The position numbers and the translations under genes are program-made. From assembly GCF_004298475.1 (NCBI RefSeq), contig NZ_SCRP01000009.1, positions 62,001 to 126,000 on the forward strand: a DNA stretch of 64,000 nucleotides, in the 5' to 3' direction. Below the pieces are notes generated by a model. The model was given only the letters and a program-made list of their open reading frames with translations, did no database searches and was not told where the DNA came from. Shown here piece after piece: positions 54,508 through 63,057 of this stretch. Numbering within the stretch: position 1 is the stretch's first letter; each line of letters begins with the position of its first letter. This DNA comes from Paraburkholderia sp. Lineage in GTDB: Bacteria > Pseudomonadota > Gammaproteobacteria > Burkholderiales > Burkholderiaceae.

Positions 54508-54820
54508 TCAGATCGTCAATCCGCCGTCGACGACAATGCATTCGCCGTTCGTATAGCTCGCCGCGTCCGAGACGAGATAGAGCACGGTGCCCGCCATTTC
54601 GTGCGGTTCGCCGTGGCGGCGCAATGGAATCTCGTTGATCCAGCGGTCGTAGATTTCCCGGTTCTCGAACAGCGCACTGGCAAACCTGGTTTTTGTGAGG
54701 CCGGGCAGCAGCGCATTCACGCGAATGCCGAACGGGCCGCACTCCTTGGCGAATGCGCGCGTCATGTTGACGACCGCGGCTTTCGTGATCGAGTAGATGC
54801 CCTGCATGTCGCCCGGCTGC
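54508..54820 (-). pseudogene. C-terminal half of an SDR family oxidoreductase
   Basis: The frame retains the catalytic [20 protein letters not shown], then [20 protein letters not shown] and [14 protein letters not shown], the second half of a short-chain dehydrogenase. The NAD-binding GxxxGxG half is missing, and at about 54820 the sequence joins a phosphotransferase remnant. It cannot bind coenzyme and is dead. The open frame runs on upstream to 55200 through other fragments. Confidence 0.82.
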
Positions 54821-54990
54821 AGCGCGTTAGGGCGCACGCCTTGACGCCCTGTGCAATCGCGGCCAGGCGGAAAAAGCTGAATGACAGATAAAAATTCCAG
54901 TGCTCGACCAAGAAAACCCGGGATGTGCTGCTGCAGGTAATCAGCCAGCCGATCGACGTCGAGAGAGATTGCGGTGGATTCGCGGGTCAT
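54821..54990 (-). pseudogene. Remnant of an aminoglycoside-phosphotransferase-like (APH family) gene
   Basis: The first about 26 codons ([20 protein letters not shown] then QHIPGF) match the start of the APH-type proteins next to acyl-CoA dehydrogenases. In another frame the C-terminal segment [20 protein letters not shown] follows at about 54910. Everything between, including the kinase active site, is deleted, with a frame change at the join. It has its own SD-like AGGA. Confidence 0.75.
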
Positions 54991-55016
54991 AGATCCTGGT
55001 GCGTATCGGCCGGCGC

Positions 55017-55200
55017 TTAACCGTAGGTCTGAAACGCGTGGCGCAGCGGGTCGTCGAGATGCGGGATCAAACTGCAGGCCGTTGCGTGCGAAATGTTCGC
55101 CGAGCCAGCTGCATTGCTGTTCGCCTTTAGCCGAAAGGTTGTCGTAATTCTCGGCGCCAAGCGATGCTTGGCCGTGTCGCACCAGGTAGAGTTTCGCCAT
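55017..55200 (-). pseudogene. Remnant of a histidine phosphatase
   Basis: The N-terminus [20 protein letters not shown] then [20 protein letters not shown] is that of the phosphoglycerate-mutase-like family (catalytic RHG). In a different frame, [17 protein letters not shown] and a stop follow, which look like the protein's own C-terminus. The middle with the second catalytic His is gone; the join is near 55065. Confidence 0.75.
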
Positions 55201-55370
55201 CGCACGCTTTACCGGAAACTTTGCCGGAAAGGAAGAGAGGAAGCGTCAGATTAGCGGTGGCGACGGCATTGATGAAGTTTATTTTGTTTATGCGGCTTCA
55301 TTCACCATGGTGATGATGTTTCTTGAATCCCGAATTGCTTGTGCAGGAGAATCTCCGGAGGTAGGCCCGC

Positions 55371-56084
55371 CTATGTGCAATCTCCTTGCACGCCGTTAGT
55401 CGCGGAAATGCGTGACAGCACGCTTGCCACCACGCGGTCGCAGTGCGCTCCGCCGAACTCGAAAAGATCGCGCTCGACCAGTTCGAACTCTTGCGCGAGG
55501 GCCTCGCGGAGCAAGGCCCTCGCCCGGAAGTACCGGCTGCGCACCGTGGCCCCCGGAATGTCGAGACATTGTGCGACTTCTTCGACGGTCATCTCCTCCA
55601 CCGAGCGCAGCACGAAAACAATCCGAAACGCCTCCGGCATCGCATCGAGCTTGCGCTCGATCAGTGCCCGCATTTGTGCCCGTGCGACGGCTCTATCGGG
55701 TGCGTCGGATTCGAATGAAGGCATGGCTTCGATCTCTTCGTTTTCAAGGGTGTCCATGCTCACAATCGGCACAACGTTTTGCCGCCGCGCGTGACGTCGC
55801 ATGCGTGCGAGACACGCATTGATCACCAGCCGGCTCAGCCACGTGGACAGCGCAGCGTCGCCGCGAAATCCGGCGATCGAGCGCCAGGCGTTCAGGTACG
55901 CGTCTTGCAGCGCATCCTCGGCTTCGACGTCGTCGCGCAGCATGGCCCGCGCCAGGCGGTACAGCCGCTGGTTGTAACGACGCATCAGCCGTACAAATGC
56001 CGTGTGGTCGCCAGCAGCCACACGGCGTGCGATCGACAGATCATCGTCGCGCGGTGCGTCCAGCCAGGCGGCAGGTTCCGTCAT
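55371..56084 (-). CDS. ECF RNA polymerase sigma factor
   Basis: 237-aa sigma factor. Region 2: LMRRYNQRLYRLARAMLRDD then DALQDAYLNAWRSIAGFRGD, STWLSRLVINACL. Region 4: LDAMPEAFRIVFVLRSVEEM then TVEEVAQCLDIPGATVRSRY. Both are intact. It has a C-terminal extension of about 30 residues ending with Cys (GAHCDRVVA and on). It lies 11 bp after the cupredoxin gene, so it is part of the DUF4142-cupredoxin operon. No anti-sigma gene is visible. Confidence 0.92.
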   Translation of the reverse strand: MTEPAAWLDAPRDDDLSIARRVAAGDHTAFVRLMRRYNQRLYRLARAMLRDDVEAEDALQDAYLNAWRSIAGFRGDAALSTWLSRLVINACLARMRRHARRQNVVPIVSMDTLENEEIEAMPSFESDAPDRAVARAQMRALIERKLDAMPEAFRIVFVLRSVEEMTVEEVAQCLDIPGATVRSRYFRARALLREALAQEFELVERDLFEFGGAHCDRVVASVLSRISATNGVQGDCT

Positions 56085-56094
56085 TGCGGCTCTC

Positions 56095-56460
56095 TCATTG
56101 CACGATCAATACGCCGTGCATCGTCGGATGAAGACTGCATCCATACGGGTAACGGCCTTTCTTGCTCGCGTCATAAGACCACGATCCGTTCGCTGCAATG
56201 TTTCCCGAATCGAAAGTCTTCGTATCGGCCGTGGCGGTGTGGAAAAAGAGGTCCTTGTTTCGCCATGTAACGCGGTCGCCGCGGTGCACGGTCAGTGTGG
56301 GCGGGTTGAACTGCATATTTTCGATCGTCACCACCTTCGTTTCGGCGCGCGCCTGGGCGCTCGGCACGAAACCGACGAGCGCCGTCGCAATGAGCGCGCA
56401 TGGCGGCAGCAGCGCGAACCACCGGCCGCCCGTATCGGGGTTGTCACAATTGCCTGGCAT
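56095..56460 (-). CDS. Exported cupredoxin (plastocyanin/azurin-like)
   Basis: 121-aa blue-copper protein. A hydrophobic segment (residues 15-38) serves as signal peptide or anchor. The type 1 copper ligands are visible: H74 (LFFHTAT), C108 (YGCSLHPTM), H111 and M114. Such proteins shuttle electrons in the periplasm. Placed between DUF4142 and the sigma factor, 4 nt after the DUF4142 stop. Confidence 0.9.
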   Translation of the reverse strand: MPGNCDNPDTGGRWFALLPPCALIATALVGFVPSAQARAETKVVTIENMQFNPPTLTVHRGDRVTWRNKDLFFHTATADTKTFDSGNIAANGSWSYDASKKGRYPYGCSLHPTMHGVLIVQ

Positions 56461-56463
56461 CGC

Positions 56464-56997
56464 TCAGCCACCGCTCTTGCCGAGTTCCGCCTGCAGATGT
56501 TTCGCGTGTTCGAGATGATCCACGAACGCCGGTCGCACCTTCACAAGCAGCGACTTCAATTCTGCGTTATGGGCACCCGGTATCAAGGTTTTGTCCATCG
56601 CATCGATCACGCTTTGATGGTAGGCCACCTCATGATCGACATAGGCCCGATCGAAGGACGCACCGCTGAGCGTCTTGAGGTTGGCGAGGTTCGCATCGCC
56701 GCCTTGCTGCAGGCTCTGGCTAGTCGGGTTGCTCTCCGGCTTGACGTTGAGCCTGGTGACGAGATCGGTTGCGGCCTTATTGACGCCGGTATGGTCCGTC
56801 ACCATGCGCTCGGCAAACGCCTTCACATCCTTCGACATGGACTTCGATTCGGCAAGCTTTCCGGCATCGATATCGACCTGGTTTGCAGTCACGACGATGG
56901 CCGCAATTTGCGGGTCGGTTGGCCCCGCGCTTTGTGCCCAGCCTGTCGTTGTGGTGAGGGCGATTGCAGCCAGAAATCCTGCCTGGGTGATGTTCAT
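56464..56997 (-). CDS. DUF4142 exported protein
   Basis: 177-aa protein with a signal peptide (MNITQAGFLAAIALTTTTGW, cut near AQSA). The ferritin-like DUF4142 helices are seen in DVKAFAERMVTDHTGVNKAA and the ALEHL-type DHLEHAKHLQAELG end. The family is often co-located with stress sigma factors. The start is the ATG at 56997 behind GGAG; the upstream frame to 57063 is unsupported. First gene of a three-gene operon. Confidence 0.87.
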   Translation of the reverse strand: MNITQAGFLAAIALTTTTGWAQSAGPTDPQIAAIVVTANQVDIDAGKLAESKSMSKDVKAFAERMVTDHTGVNKAATDLVTRLNVKPESNPTSQSLQQGGDANLANLKTLSGASFDRAYVDHEVAYHQSVIDAMDKTLIPGAHNAELKSLLVKVRPAFVDHLEHAKHLQAELGKSGG

Positions 56998-57184
56998 AAG
57001 AATTCTCCATATGGTTCTCGAGACACCTGCGAGCACTTCAGGCCCGCAAGCCTCATACACCAATAGATGTCACGTCGAGCCGCGACGTTCCCACGCCTTA
57101 TCGCCCTTCTCCGATCTGCACATTTCCAGCAATTGTTGCGCCATCTACGGTTGGCTGCACTGCACAATACGGCGATTTGCATTC

Positions 57185-57234
57185 GTGAAATTGTCATGAT
57201 AGTTTTTCATGAAATTCAGACAATAATTTTTCAC
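57185..57234 (+). promoter_or_regulatory. Symmetric operator-like site upstream of the puuB-like gene
   Basis: A central TTTCATGAAA (57205-57214) is flanked by GTGAAA (57185-57190) and TTTCAC (57229-57234). All three share the exact centre 57209.5. The site ends 10 bp before the oxidase ATG, so a bound regulator would block transcription or initiation. The PuuR-like protein encoded just downstream is the natural candidate. Confidence 0.6.
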
Positions 57235-57244
57235 GGACATCGCG

Positions 57245-58534
57245 ATGTTTGTCGAATCGACTCAGCATGTGGAGAGCTACTACGCGCGTGCATATCCGGG
57301 CACATTGCCCGTGCGCACCGCGTTGGAAGGCGATTGCAGCGTCGACGTCCTGATCGTGGGCGGCGGGTTCAGCGGACTGCATTCGGCGTTGCGGCTCGCC
57401 CGCGCAGGCAAGCGTGTCGCGCTGCTCGAAGCGAGCCGTGTGGCCTGGGCCGCGTCGGGACGTAACGGCGGGCAAGCGTTGCTCGGCTGGTCGTGCGACA
57501 TGGGTCCACTCGAACGCTCGCTGGGTGTCGAACGCACGCGTGAACTGTGGGACAGCATGTGCTGGGCCGCTGCCGAATTGCGTGAATTGCCGGCCCGGCA
57601 CGGCTTCGATGTCGATTACCGGCCCGGTAGCCTGTGGGCGGCCGTGAAGCCAAACCGCATCGGCATGCTGGAGGAAGCGCGCGAAGAAGCCGTGCAGAAG
57701 TGGGGTTACGACAAGCTGCGTTTCATTCCAGAAGCAGAAATGCCCGAATGGATCGGCAGTCGCCGCTATCGCGCTGCGCTTTACGACCCTGAGGGCGGCC
57801 ATCTGAATCCGCTGAAACTGGCGCTCGGTCTTGCCAGCGCCATCGAGCAGGCGGGCGGGCACATTTTCGAACAAAGCCGCGTGCTCACGTGGCACGAGAC
57901 CGATTCCGGTTTTGTCGCTAATACGAATCGCGGCACCGTGCGTGCGGGCACGCTCGTGCTCGCGTGCAACGCCTATATCGACAAGCTCGACCCGAAAATG
58001 GCAAGCCGTGTGTTGCCGGTCGGCACTTATCAGGTTGCGACGCGGCCACTCGATCCGCAGCTTGCGAAATCGCTGCTGCCGCGCGACAGCTGTGTCATCG
58101 ACAACCAGTTCGTGCCTGATTATTTCCGCCTGAGCCCCGATCATCGCCTGCTGTTTGGTGGCGCATGCACCTATCTCGGCGGCATTCCGAACGACATTGC
58201 CGCGGCAATCAGGCCGAATCTCGAACGTGCGTTTCCGCAGTTGCGCGGCGTCGAATTCGACTATGCGTGGGGCGGCCACATCGACATCAGCATTCGCCGC
58301 ACGCCCGATGTCGGGTGTGAAGGGCAGCGGTACTGGCTGCAGGGATTTTCCGGTCACGGCGTGCTGCCGACACTCGCGGCGGCGCGCGCCGTGACGGATG
58401 CGATTCTCGGCGATAACCGCCTGATAGCGCTCTACCAGAGCATTCATAATCCGCGCTTTCCGGGCGGCGAACGGTTTGCCGCGCCGCTGGAGGCGCTCGG
58501 CAAGCTGTGGTATCGCCTGCGCGACGTTGTGTGA
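57245..58534 (+). CDS. puuB: Gamma-glutamylputrescine oxidase-like FAD oxidoreductase
   Basis: 429-aa DAO-family flavoprotein. The Rossmann GGGFSG is at 39-44 (VLIVGGGFSGLHSALRLARAG) and GRNGGQALLGWSCD follows, as in PuuB. The C-terminal YWLQGFSGHGVLPTLAAARA is the FAD-binding end of amine oxidases. It oxidises a gamma-glutamyl-amine or similar amine to an aldehyde, releasing H2O2 and ammonia. It leads a puuB-puuR-puuA-like operon with a glutamine-synthetase-like ligase. Confidence 0.87.
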   Translation: MFVESTQHVESYYARAYPGTLPVRTALEGDCSVDVLIVGGGFSGLHSALRLARAGKRVALLEASRVAWAASGRNGGQALLGWSCDMGPLERSLGVERTRELWDSMCWAAAELRELPARHGFDVDYRPGSLWAAVKPNRIGMLEEAREEAVQKWGYDKLRFIPEAEMPEWIGSRRYRAALYDPEGGHLNPLKLALGLASAIEQAGGHIFEQSRVLTWHETDSGFVANTNRGTVRAGTLVLACNAYIDKLDPKMASRVLPVGTYQVATRPLDPQLAKSLLPRDSCVIDNQFVPDYFRLSPDHRLLFGGACTYLGGIPNDIAAAIRPNLERAFPQLRGVEFDYAWGGHIDISIRRTPDVGCEGQRYWLQGFSGHGVLPTLAAARAVTDAILGDNRLIALYQSIHNPRFPGGERFAAPLEALGKLWYRLRDVV

Positions 58535-58548
58535 CAGAGCAAGCAAGC

Positions 58549-59106
58549 ATGGACAAGCAGGAAGAGATAGAGGGCCTCGCGATCCTGATTCGCGATCTGC
58601 GCAAGCACAAGAAGGTGACGCTGAGCGAACTGGCGAGAAGCATCGGCCGCTCGGTGGGATTTCTCTCGCAGGTCGAGCGCGGTCTGTCGCGACCTACGGT
58701 GGCGGATCTGACCGCGATCGGCGAGGCGCTGCAGACGCCCACCACGTACTTCTACAGCGTGAGCAAGCCGCGCGCGCTGCCCTGGGTCACGCGTCCGGGC
58801 GAGCGGCGCATCCTGTACTACGCGGGTGGCATTACCGACGTGCTGGTGTCGCCCAGCATGTCGTCGCGGTTTTCGATGTTGGAGAGTCTGCTGGAACCGG
58901 GCGCGACGAGCGGCGACCGTCCGGTGGACGACAGCGACGAGCAGGGCGGTTTCGTGCTCGAAGGCGAACTGACGGTCTGGATCGACGGTGAAGACGATCC
59001 CGTAACGCTCAAGCCGAACGACAGTTTCCAGTTGCCCGCGCGCTGCCGGTTCAGCTATGCGAATCTGGGTGACAAGCCTGCGCGGGTGCTGTGGGTGTTC
59101 ACCTGA
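58549..59106 (+). CDS. XRE-family regulator with C-terminal cupin (PuuR-like)
   Basis: 185-aa repressor-type protein. The N-terminal XRE HTH is visible in LIRDLRKHKKVTLSELARSI and SVGFLSQVERGLSRPTVADL. A cupin domain (about 105-185, GGFVLEGELTVWIDGEDDPV) binds the effector, as in PuuR. Start at the ATG at 58549. It stands between the puuB-like and puuA-like genes and most likely acts on the symmetric site at 57185-57234. Confidence 0.9.
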   Translation: MDKQEEIEGLAILIRDLRKHKKVTLSELARSIGRSVGFLSQVERGLSRPTVADLTAIGEALQTPTTYFYSVSKPRALPWVTRPGERRILYYAGGITDVLVSPSMSSRFSMLESLLEPGATSGDRPVDDSDEQGGFVLEGELTVWIDGEDDPVTLKPNDSFQLPARCRFSYANLGDKPARVLWVFT

Positions 59107-59218
59107 TACGGTGTGCGCCGCTCAGGCGACGCGCGTCGGGAAGACGCGATAAAACGATAAGCAATGCATATAACAAAGAAGAAAAACCGTTATCCCTTGA
59201 GGAACAGAGGACACAACC

Positions 59219-60565
59219 GTGACATCTCTCGCAACCGGTCTTGTCGATGAAGTGCGCGCGTTTCGCCTGGCGCACCCCGATATACGCTATGTCGATCTAA
59301 TCTGCCTCGATATTCCCGGACATTTCTATGGCAAGCGTTATCCCATCGAAATGCTCGAAAAGGTTGCGGCCGGTTCTCTGCTGAAGCTGCCGCAGAACGC
59401 CGTGCTGCTCGGTACGCAGGGCGGCGTGTATCCGATTGGCGAATACTGCCTTCACGACGGCGATCCCGATGCAACGCGCCGTCTCGTGCCCGGCACGCTC
59501 AAGCGCGTGCGTTGGGAAAAGCAGCCGCTCGCGCAAATGCTGATCACATCCGATGGCACCGATACGCCCATCGGTTTCGAGCCACGCGAGGTCCTCGCGC
59601 GCGTGCTCAAGCGTTTTGCCCGGCGCGGCCTGCGTCCGGTCGTGGCATTCGAACTGGAGTTTTATCTGTTCGATCGCAGGCTGAAGGACGGCATACCGCA
59701 ACACGCGCACGATCCGCTGTGCGACGACGAGGACGATCAGGCGAACATGCATATCGAGCGTGTATCGCGTTTCTCGGATGTACTGCACGAGATGGTGGAT
59801 GCTGCGCGTGAACAGGGTGTGGATGCAACGGTCATCACGGCGGAACTCGGCCCGGGCCAATTCGAAATCAACTTCGGCCATTGTCACGATGCGCTTCGCG
59901 CCGCCGACTGGTCGGCGCTTTTCTGCCGAAGCACACGCGGTGTGGCGACGAAGCACGGCTATCGTGCGAGCTTCATGTCGAAGCCGTGGCTCGATGCGCC
60001 GGGCAGCGGCATGCACGTACACGTGAGTCTTTACGACGAGTCAGGCCGCAATGTGTTCGCACCGAACGATAAGCGTGAACTGCGTCACGCAGTGGCCGGA
60101 TGCCTGGCGCTGCTGCCGCACTGCATGCCGATCTTCGCACCCAATCACAACGCGTTCCGGCGCTACGGCGCCATGGTGAATGCCGCGAGCCGGGCAAGCT
60201 GGGGTTTCGAGGATCGCGATGCCTGCATCCGCATTCCGGAATCGGATGATGCGAATCTGCGTATCGAGCACCGCCTTGCGGGTGCGGATGCGAATCCCTA
60301 CCTCGTGCTGGCGGCCATTCTCACGGGCATCGAACACGGGCTCGATGCGGGCCGCGAACCGATTGCGCCACTCAATGTCGACCGGTCGAGCGGGGTGGAT
60401 TTTCCCGGCGACATGCTGTCCGCCGTCGCGGCGATGCGCCATGATCCGGCGGTGTGCGAGGGGCTAGGTGACGATTTCGTGATGGTCTACTGCGAAAACA
60501 AGCGCCAGGATTACCTCGACTTTATGAATGCGATCAACAGCCGGGAATATCGCTGGTTCCTGTAA
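59219..60565 (+). CDS. puuA: Glutamine synthetase-like gamma-glutamyl-amine ligase (PuuA-like)
   Basis: 448-aa member of the GS superfamily. ATP/metal segments FELEFYLFDRR, ELGPGQFEINF and the GSGMHVHVSLYDE block with HVH are visible, as are ANPYLVLAAILTGIEHGLD and the C-terminal NSREYRWFL. The N-terminal beta-grasp domain is short compared with assimilatory GlnA, as in PuuA and GlnA3/4-type enzymes. It joins glutamate to a polyamine or monoamine. Start GTG behind GAGGA. Third gene of the amine operon, 112 bp after the regulator. Confidence 0.88.
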   Translation: MTSLATGLVDEVRAFRLAHPDIRYVDLICLDIPGHFYGKRYPIEMLEKVAAGSLLKLPQNAVLLGTQGGVYPIGEYCLHDGDPDATRRLVPGTLKRVRWEKQPLAQMLITSDGTDTPIGFEPREVLARVLKRFARRGLRPVVAFELEFYLFDRRLKDGIPQHAHDPLCDDEDDQANMHIERVSRFSDVLHEMVDAAREQGVDATVITAELGPGQFEINFGHCHDALRAADWSALFCRSTRGVATKHGYRASFMSKPWLDAPGSGMHVHVSLYDESGRNVFAPNDKRELRHAVAGCLALLPHCMPIFAPNHNAFRRYGAMVNAASRASWGFEDRDACIRIPESDDANLRIEHRLAGADANPYLVLAAILTGIEHGLDAGREPIAPLNVDRSSGVDFPGDMLSAVAAMRHDPAVCEGLGDDFVMVYCENKRQDYLDFMNAINSREYRWFL

Positions 60566-60831
60566 CGGCGTCCGCAGTGCCCGAGCGTGAACGAAGGTGC
60601 ATGAATGGGCATAAACGGGCATAAATCGTTCCTGGCCATGTAGTTAGCACGTTTGATCCGGCAACGGCATACTGCGGTGAAGTTGCGTCGCGCAACTGGC
60701 ACCTTCCGGAAACGTAAGGTAAAACTCAAGCCGGACGGGCGAAATACGTGTATCGACATACAACGTAATTTGCCTGTTTCGCCCGTGTGCTGTAGGGTAT
60801 GCAGGTTTTCTCAACTCAATACAGGTAGCAG

Positions 60832-61110
60832 ATGAACAAACAGGAACTGATTGACGCAGTCGCCGCAAGCACGGGCGAGACCAAGGCAGCCACCGGCGCA
60901 GCCATCGACGCGATCCTCGACGTCGTCACGCGCGCGGTCACGTCGGGCGATTCCGTGCAACTCGTCGGCTTCGGCTCGTTCTCGACCGGCCAGCGTGCTG
61001 CTCGTGTGGGCCGCAACCCGGCGACGGGCGCGGAAATCCAGATCGCTGCGGCCAAGACGGTGAAGTTCACGGCTGGCAAGGCATTCAAGGACGCTGTTAA
61101 CGCGGCGTGA
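60832..61110 (+). CDS. hup: DNA-binding protein HU
   Basis: 92-aa nucleoid protein. [20 protein letters not shown] starts the family helix, then the [20 protein letters not shown] arm with the intercalating Pro (RNPATG), and the [14 protein letters not shown] end. HU dimers bend DNA and compact the chromosome. Single-gene unit; a GC hairpin (61157-61174) follows. Confidence 0.95.
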   Translation: MNKQELIDAVAASTGETKAATGAAIDAILDVVTRAVTSGDSVQLVGFGSFSTGQRAARVGRNPATGAEIQIAAAKTVKFTAGKAFKDAVNAA

Positions 61111-61156
61111 TGCATGCCGTCAAGACAGATGACGTGCGCGATGCGCAGGACGATGG

Positions 61157-61174
61157 CCGCGCCTTCTGGCGCGG
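61157..61174 (+). terminator. Possible terminator hairpin after hup
   Basis: Perfect 7-bp stem CCGCGCC / GGCGCGG with a TTCT tetraloop, followed by TTCACG rather than a T-run, 46 bp after the hup stop. Probable but not a full consensus terminator. Confidence 0.5.
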
Positions 61175-61374
61175 TTCACGATCTCCTTCGGCGCTGCCGC
61201 TGTCTTGAGAGGTGAGTGCCGGTGCGCCTGCCGTGTCATTGCGGCGGGGTTCCGGCCGGGCGAGCAACGGGTGGCTACGGTCATACGTTGCTCGTTTTTT
61301 TTGTTGATTTAATACGCAGTATTGATTTATCCACTCACGATTCGAATCTGAACGATTTAATCCAGATTTTTCTA

Positions 61375-61983
61375 TCAGCTCAAATCGAGCCGCATATTCC
61401 AGCGCCGAATGGCGCGATCTTCATGGTCGAAGCCGAGCACGCTGACCGACGCGGTGTCGAGATACAGATGCGCGCCGAGTGCCGCTTCACCGCTCATCCA
61501 GAACCCGGCCAGCGCACGCAGGCAGTGAGCGTGCGAAAACACGGCCACGCGTCCCGTCATCGTCAAGAGCCGTTCGACCACCGATTGCACGCGCAACTGA
61601 ATCTGTTCGAGATTTTCGCCGTCGGGAATGGGCGAATGCCATACGCTCCAGTCCGGCGTGGTCGCGTGGATTTCTGCGGTGGTTCGCCCTTCATAGATGC
61701 CGTAGTCCCATTCATGCAGATCGTGCATTTCAATCATGCGGTCGCCAAGTCCGGCGAGACGGCAGGTGTCGGTAGCGCGAATCATCGGACTGGACAGCAC
61801 CGCGTCGAACGGTTGCGCGGCGAGTACAGGCGCGAGCGCGCGTGCCTGCTCACGGCCGCGATCGGTCAATGCGATGTCGGTGCGGCCGGTGTGCTGGCCC
61901 GAGAGACTCCACGCGGTTTCGCCGTGGCGGATCAGCCAGACTTCACGCAGCGCATAGGTTTTCTTCGCGGTCTGGTTTGACAT
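61375..61983 (-). CDS. Histidine phosphatase (phosphoglycerate mutase-like)
   Basis: 202-aa phosphatase. The catalytic LIRHGETAWSLSGQHTGRTD holds the phospho-histidine RHG and the second Arg; LSSPMIRATDTCRLAG, the EWDYGIYEG segment and FSHAHCLRAL with the second catalytic His are present. It is of the CobC/GpmB type, removing phosphate from a small metabolite. Start at the ATG at 61983; the frame upstream to 62103 is not supported. Convergent with hup. Confidence 0.9.
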   Translation of the reverse strand: MSNQTAKKTYALREVWLIRHGETAWSLSGQHTGRTDIALTDRGREQARALAPVLAAQPFDAVLSSPMIRATDTCRLAGLGDRMIEMHDLHEWDYGIYEGRTTAEIHATTPDWSVWHSPIPDGENLEQIQLRVQSVVERLLTMTGRVAVFSHAHCLRALAGFWMSGEAALGAHLYLDTASVSVLGFDHEDRAIRRWNMRLDLS

Positions 61984-62211
61984 GAACGATTCCAAAAGCG
62001 TGCGGGAGGCGGGAGGCAGTTCGGCGCGACGGCGTCGAACCGTTTGATCATGAGCGGAATGGTAACCGAGGTCTCGATGACGTTGCGCACCGTAAGTCAG
62101 CACAATGGACGTCTTGCGGGGAACTTCACTTGAAGTGAATGCGAGCCGTGTTCGTGAACGCTTCGGAAAACGTGATCGATATTCACACGCACGAATGGCG
62201 TTAAAGATGCT

Positions 62212-63003
62212 TCAGGCATGGCTCGCCACGAGCAGCACCGACCAGGTCAACAATGCGACGCCGAGCGGTGCACTGAGCCGCGGCCCCCAGGGCGTGTTTT
62301 TCTCGATGGCCATCACAGCGGCGAGCAGCAGCATCCAGCCGAGGCTGCCCGCGCCGACAAGGAACATCAGCAGCATCAGCGCCCAGCAACACCCGACGCA
62401 AAATAGTCCATGACGCGCACCGAGCGCAAATGCCTGACGCTTGCGCGCCTGGCCACGCCAGTGACTGATCACGAAACCGAGCGGCGTACGGCATTTTTCG
62501 AGGCAGTGGTACTTGAGCTTGCTGAACTGAAACGCGCCCGCGCAGGCGAGCGTGACTGCGCCGATCAGCCAACTGTATGCGTTCATTGCAGGCACGCGCG
62601 CAACGCCGCTCAACAACAGTGCGTGCAGGCCGTGCGCGAGCAATCCGAACGCACTCCATGCCGCAATGTAGCCGAGGCACAGCAGCGACAACAGGCGCAA
62701 CCGGTCGGGCTGTCCCGCCACCACACGTTCAAATGTGTTGAACAGAGGCAGCGTGGTGGGGAGCATCATGGCCATGATCATGAGTGTCCATGACAGCGCG
62801 TAGAGCGCGGCCTGCACGACTGGCGAGCCGCCGGGAACGGCCTGGCACAAAAATGCCGCCGGTCCCGTGGCTGCCCAGTCGCCGTGGTCCATGTAACGCC
62901 CATAGGGGCTGCGTGCCCAGAGCCACAAAGTGATCCACGCAAGCGCGATCACGCCGCCCAGCACGGGCAGGAAAATGCGTCGATGTCGCGAGGCGGCGTG
63001 CAT
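62212..63003 (-). CDS. DUF2182 membrane protein
   Basis: 263-aa integral membrane protein with about six hydrophobic segments and Cys pairs in CLEKCRTPLG and LFCVGCCWALMLLMF. The MIMAMMLPTTLPLFNTFERV block is the DUF2182 signature (predicted metal-binding membrane protein). It is encoded just downstream of the DUF1326 gene on the same strand, with 54 bp between, and the pair is a common unit in proteobacteria. No function is established. Confidence 0.9.
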   Translation of the reverse strand: MHAASRHRRIFLPVLGGVIALAWITLWLWARSPYGRYMDHGDWAATGPAAFLCQAVPGGSPVVQAALYALSWTLMIMAMMLPTTLPLFNTFERVVAGQPDRLRLLSLLCLGYIAAWSAFGLLAHGLHALLLSGVARVPAMNAYSWLIGAVTLACAGAFQFSKLKYHCLEKCRTPLGFVISHWRGQARKRQAFALGARHGLFCVGCCWALMLLMFLVGAGSLGWMLLLAAVMAIEKNTPWGPRLSAPLGVALLTWSVLLVASHA

Positions 63004-63057
63004 GTCCGGCTCGTGCTTCGCACACGGCGGCGTGGAGACCGATGTCCCGAGACGCGC

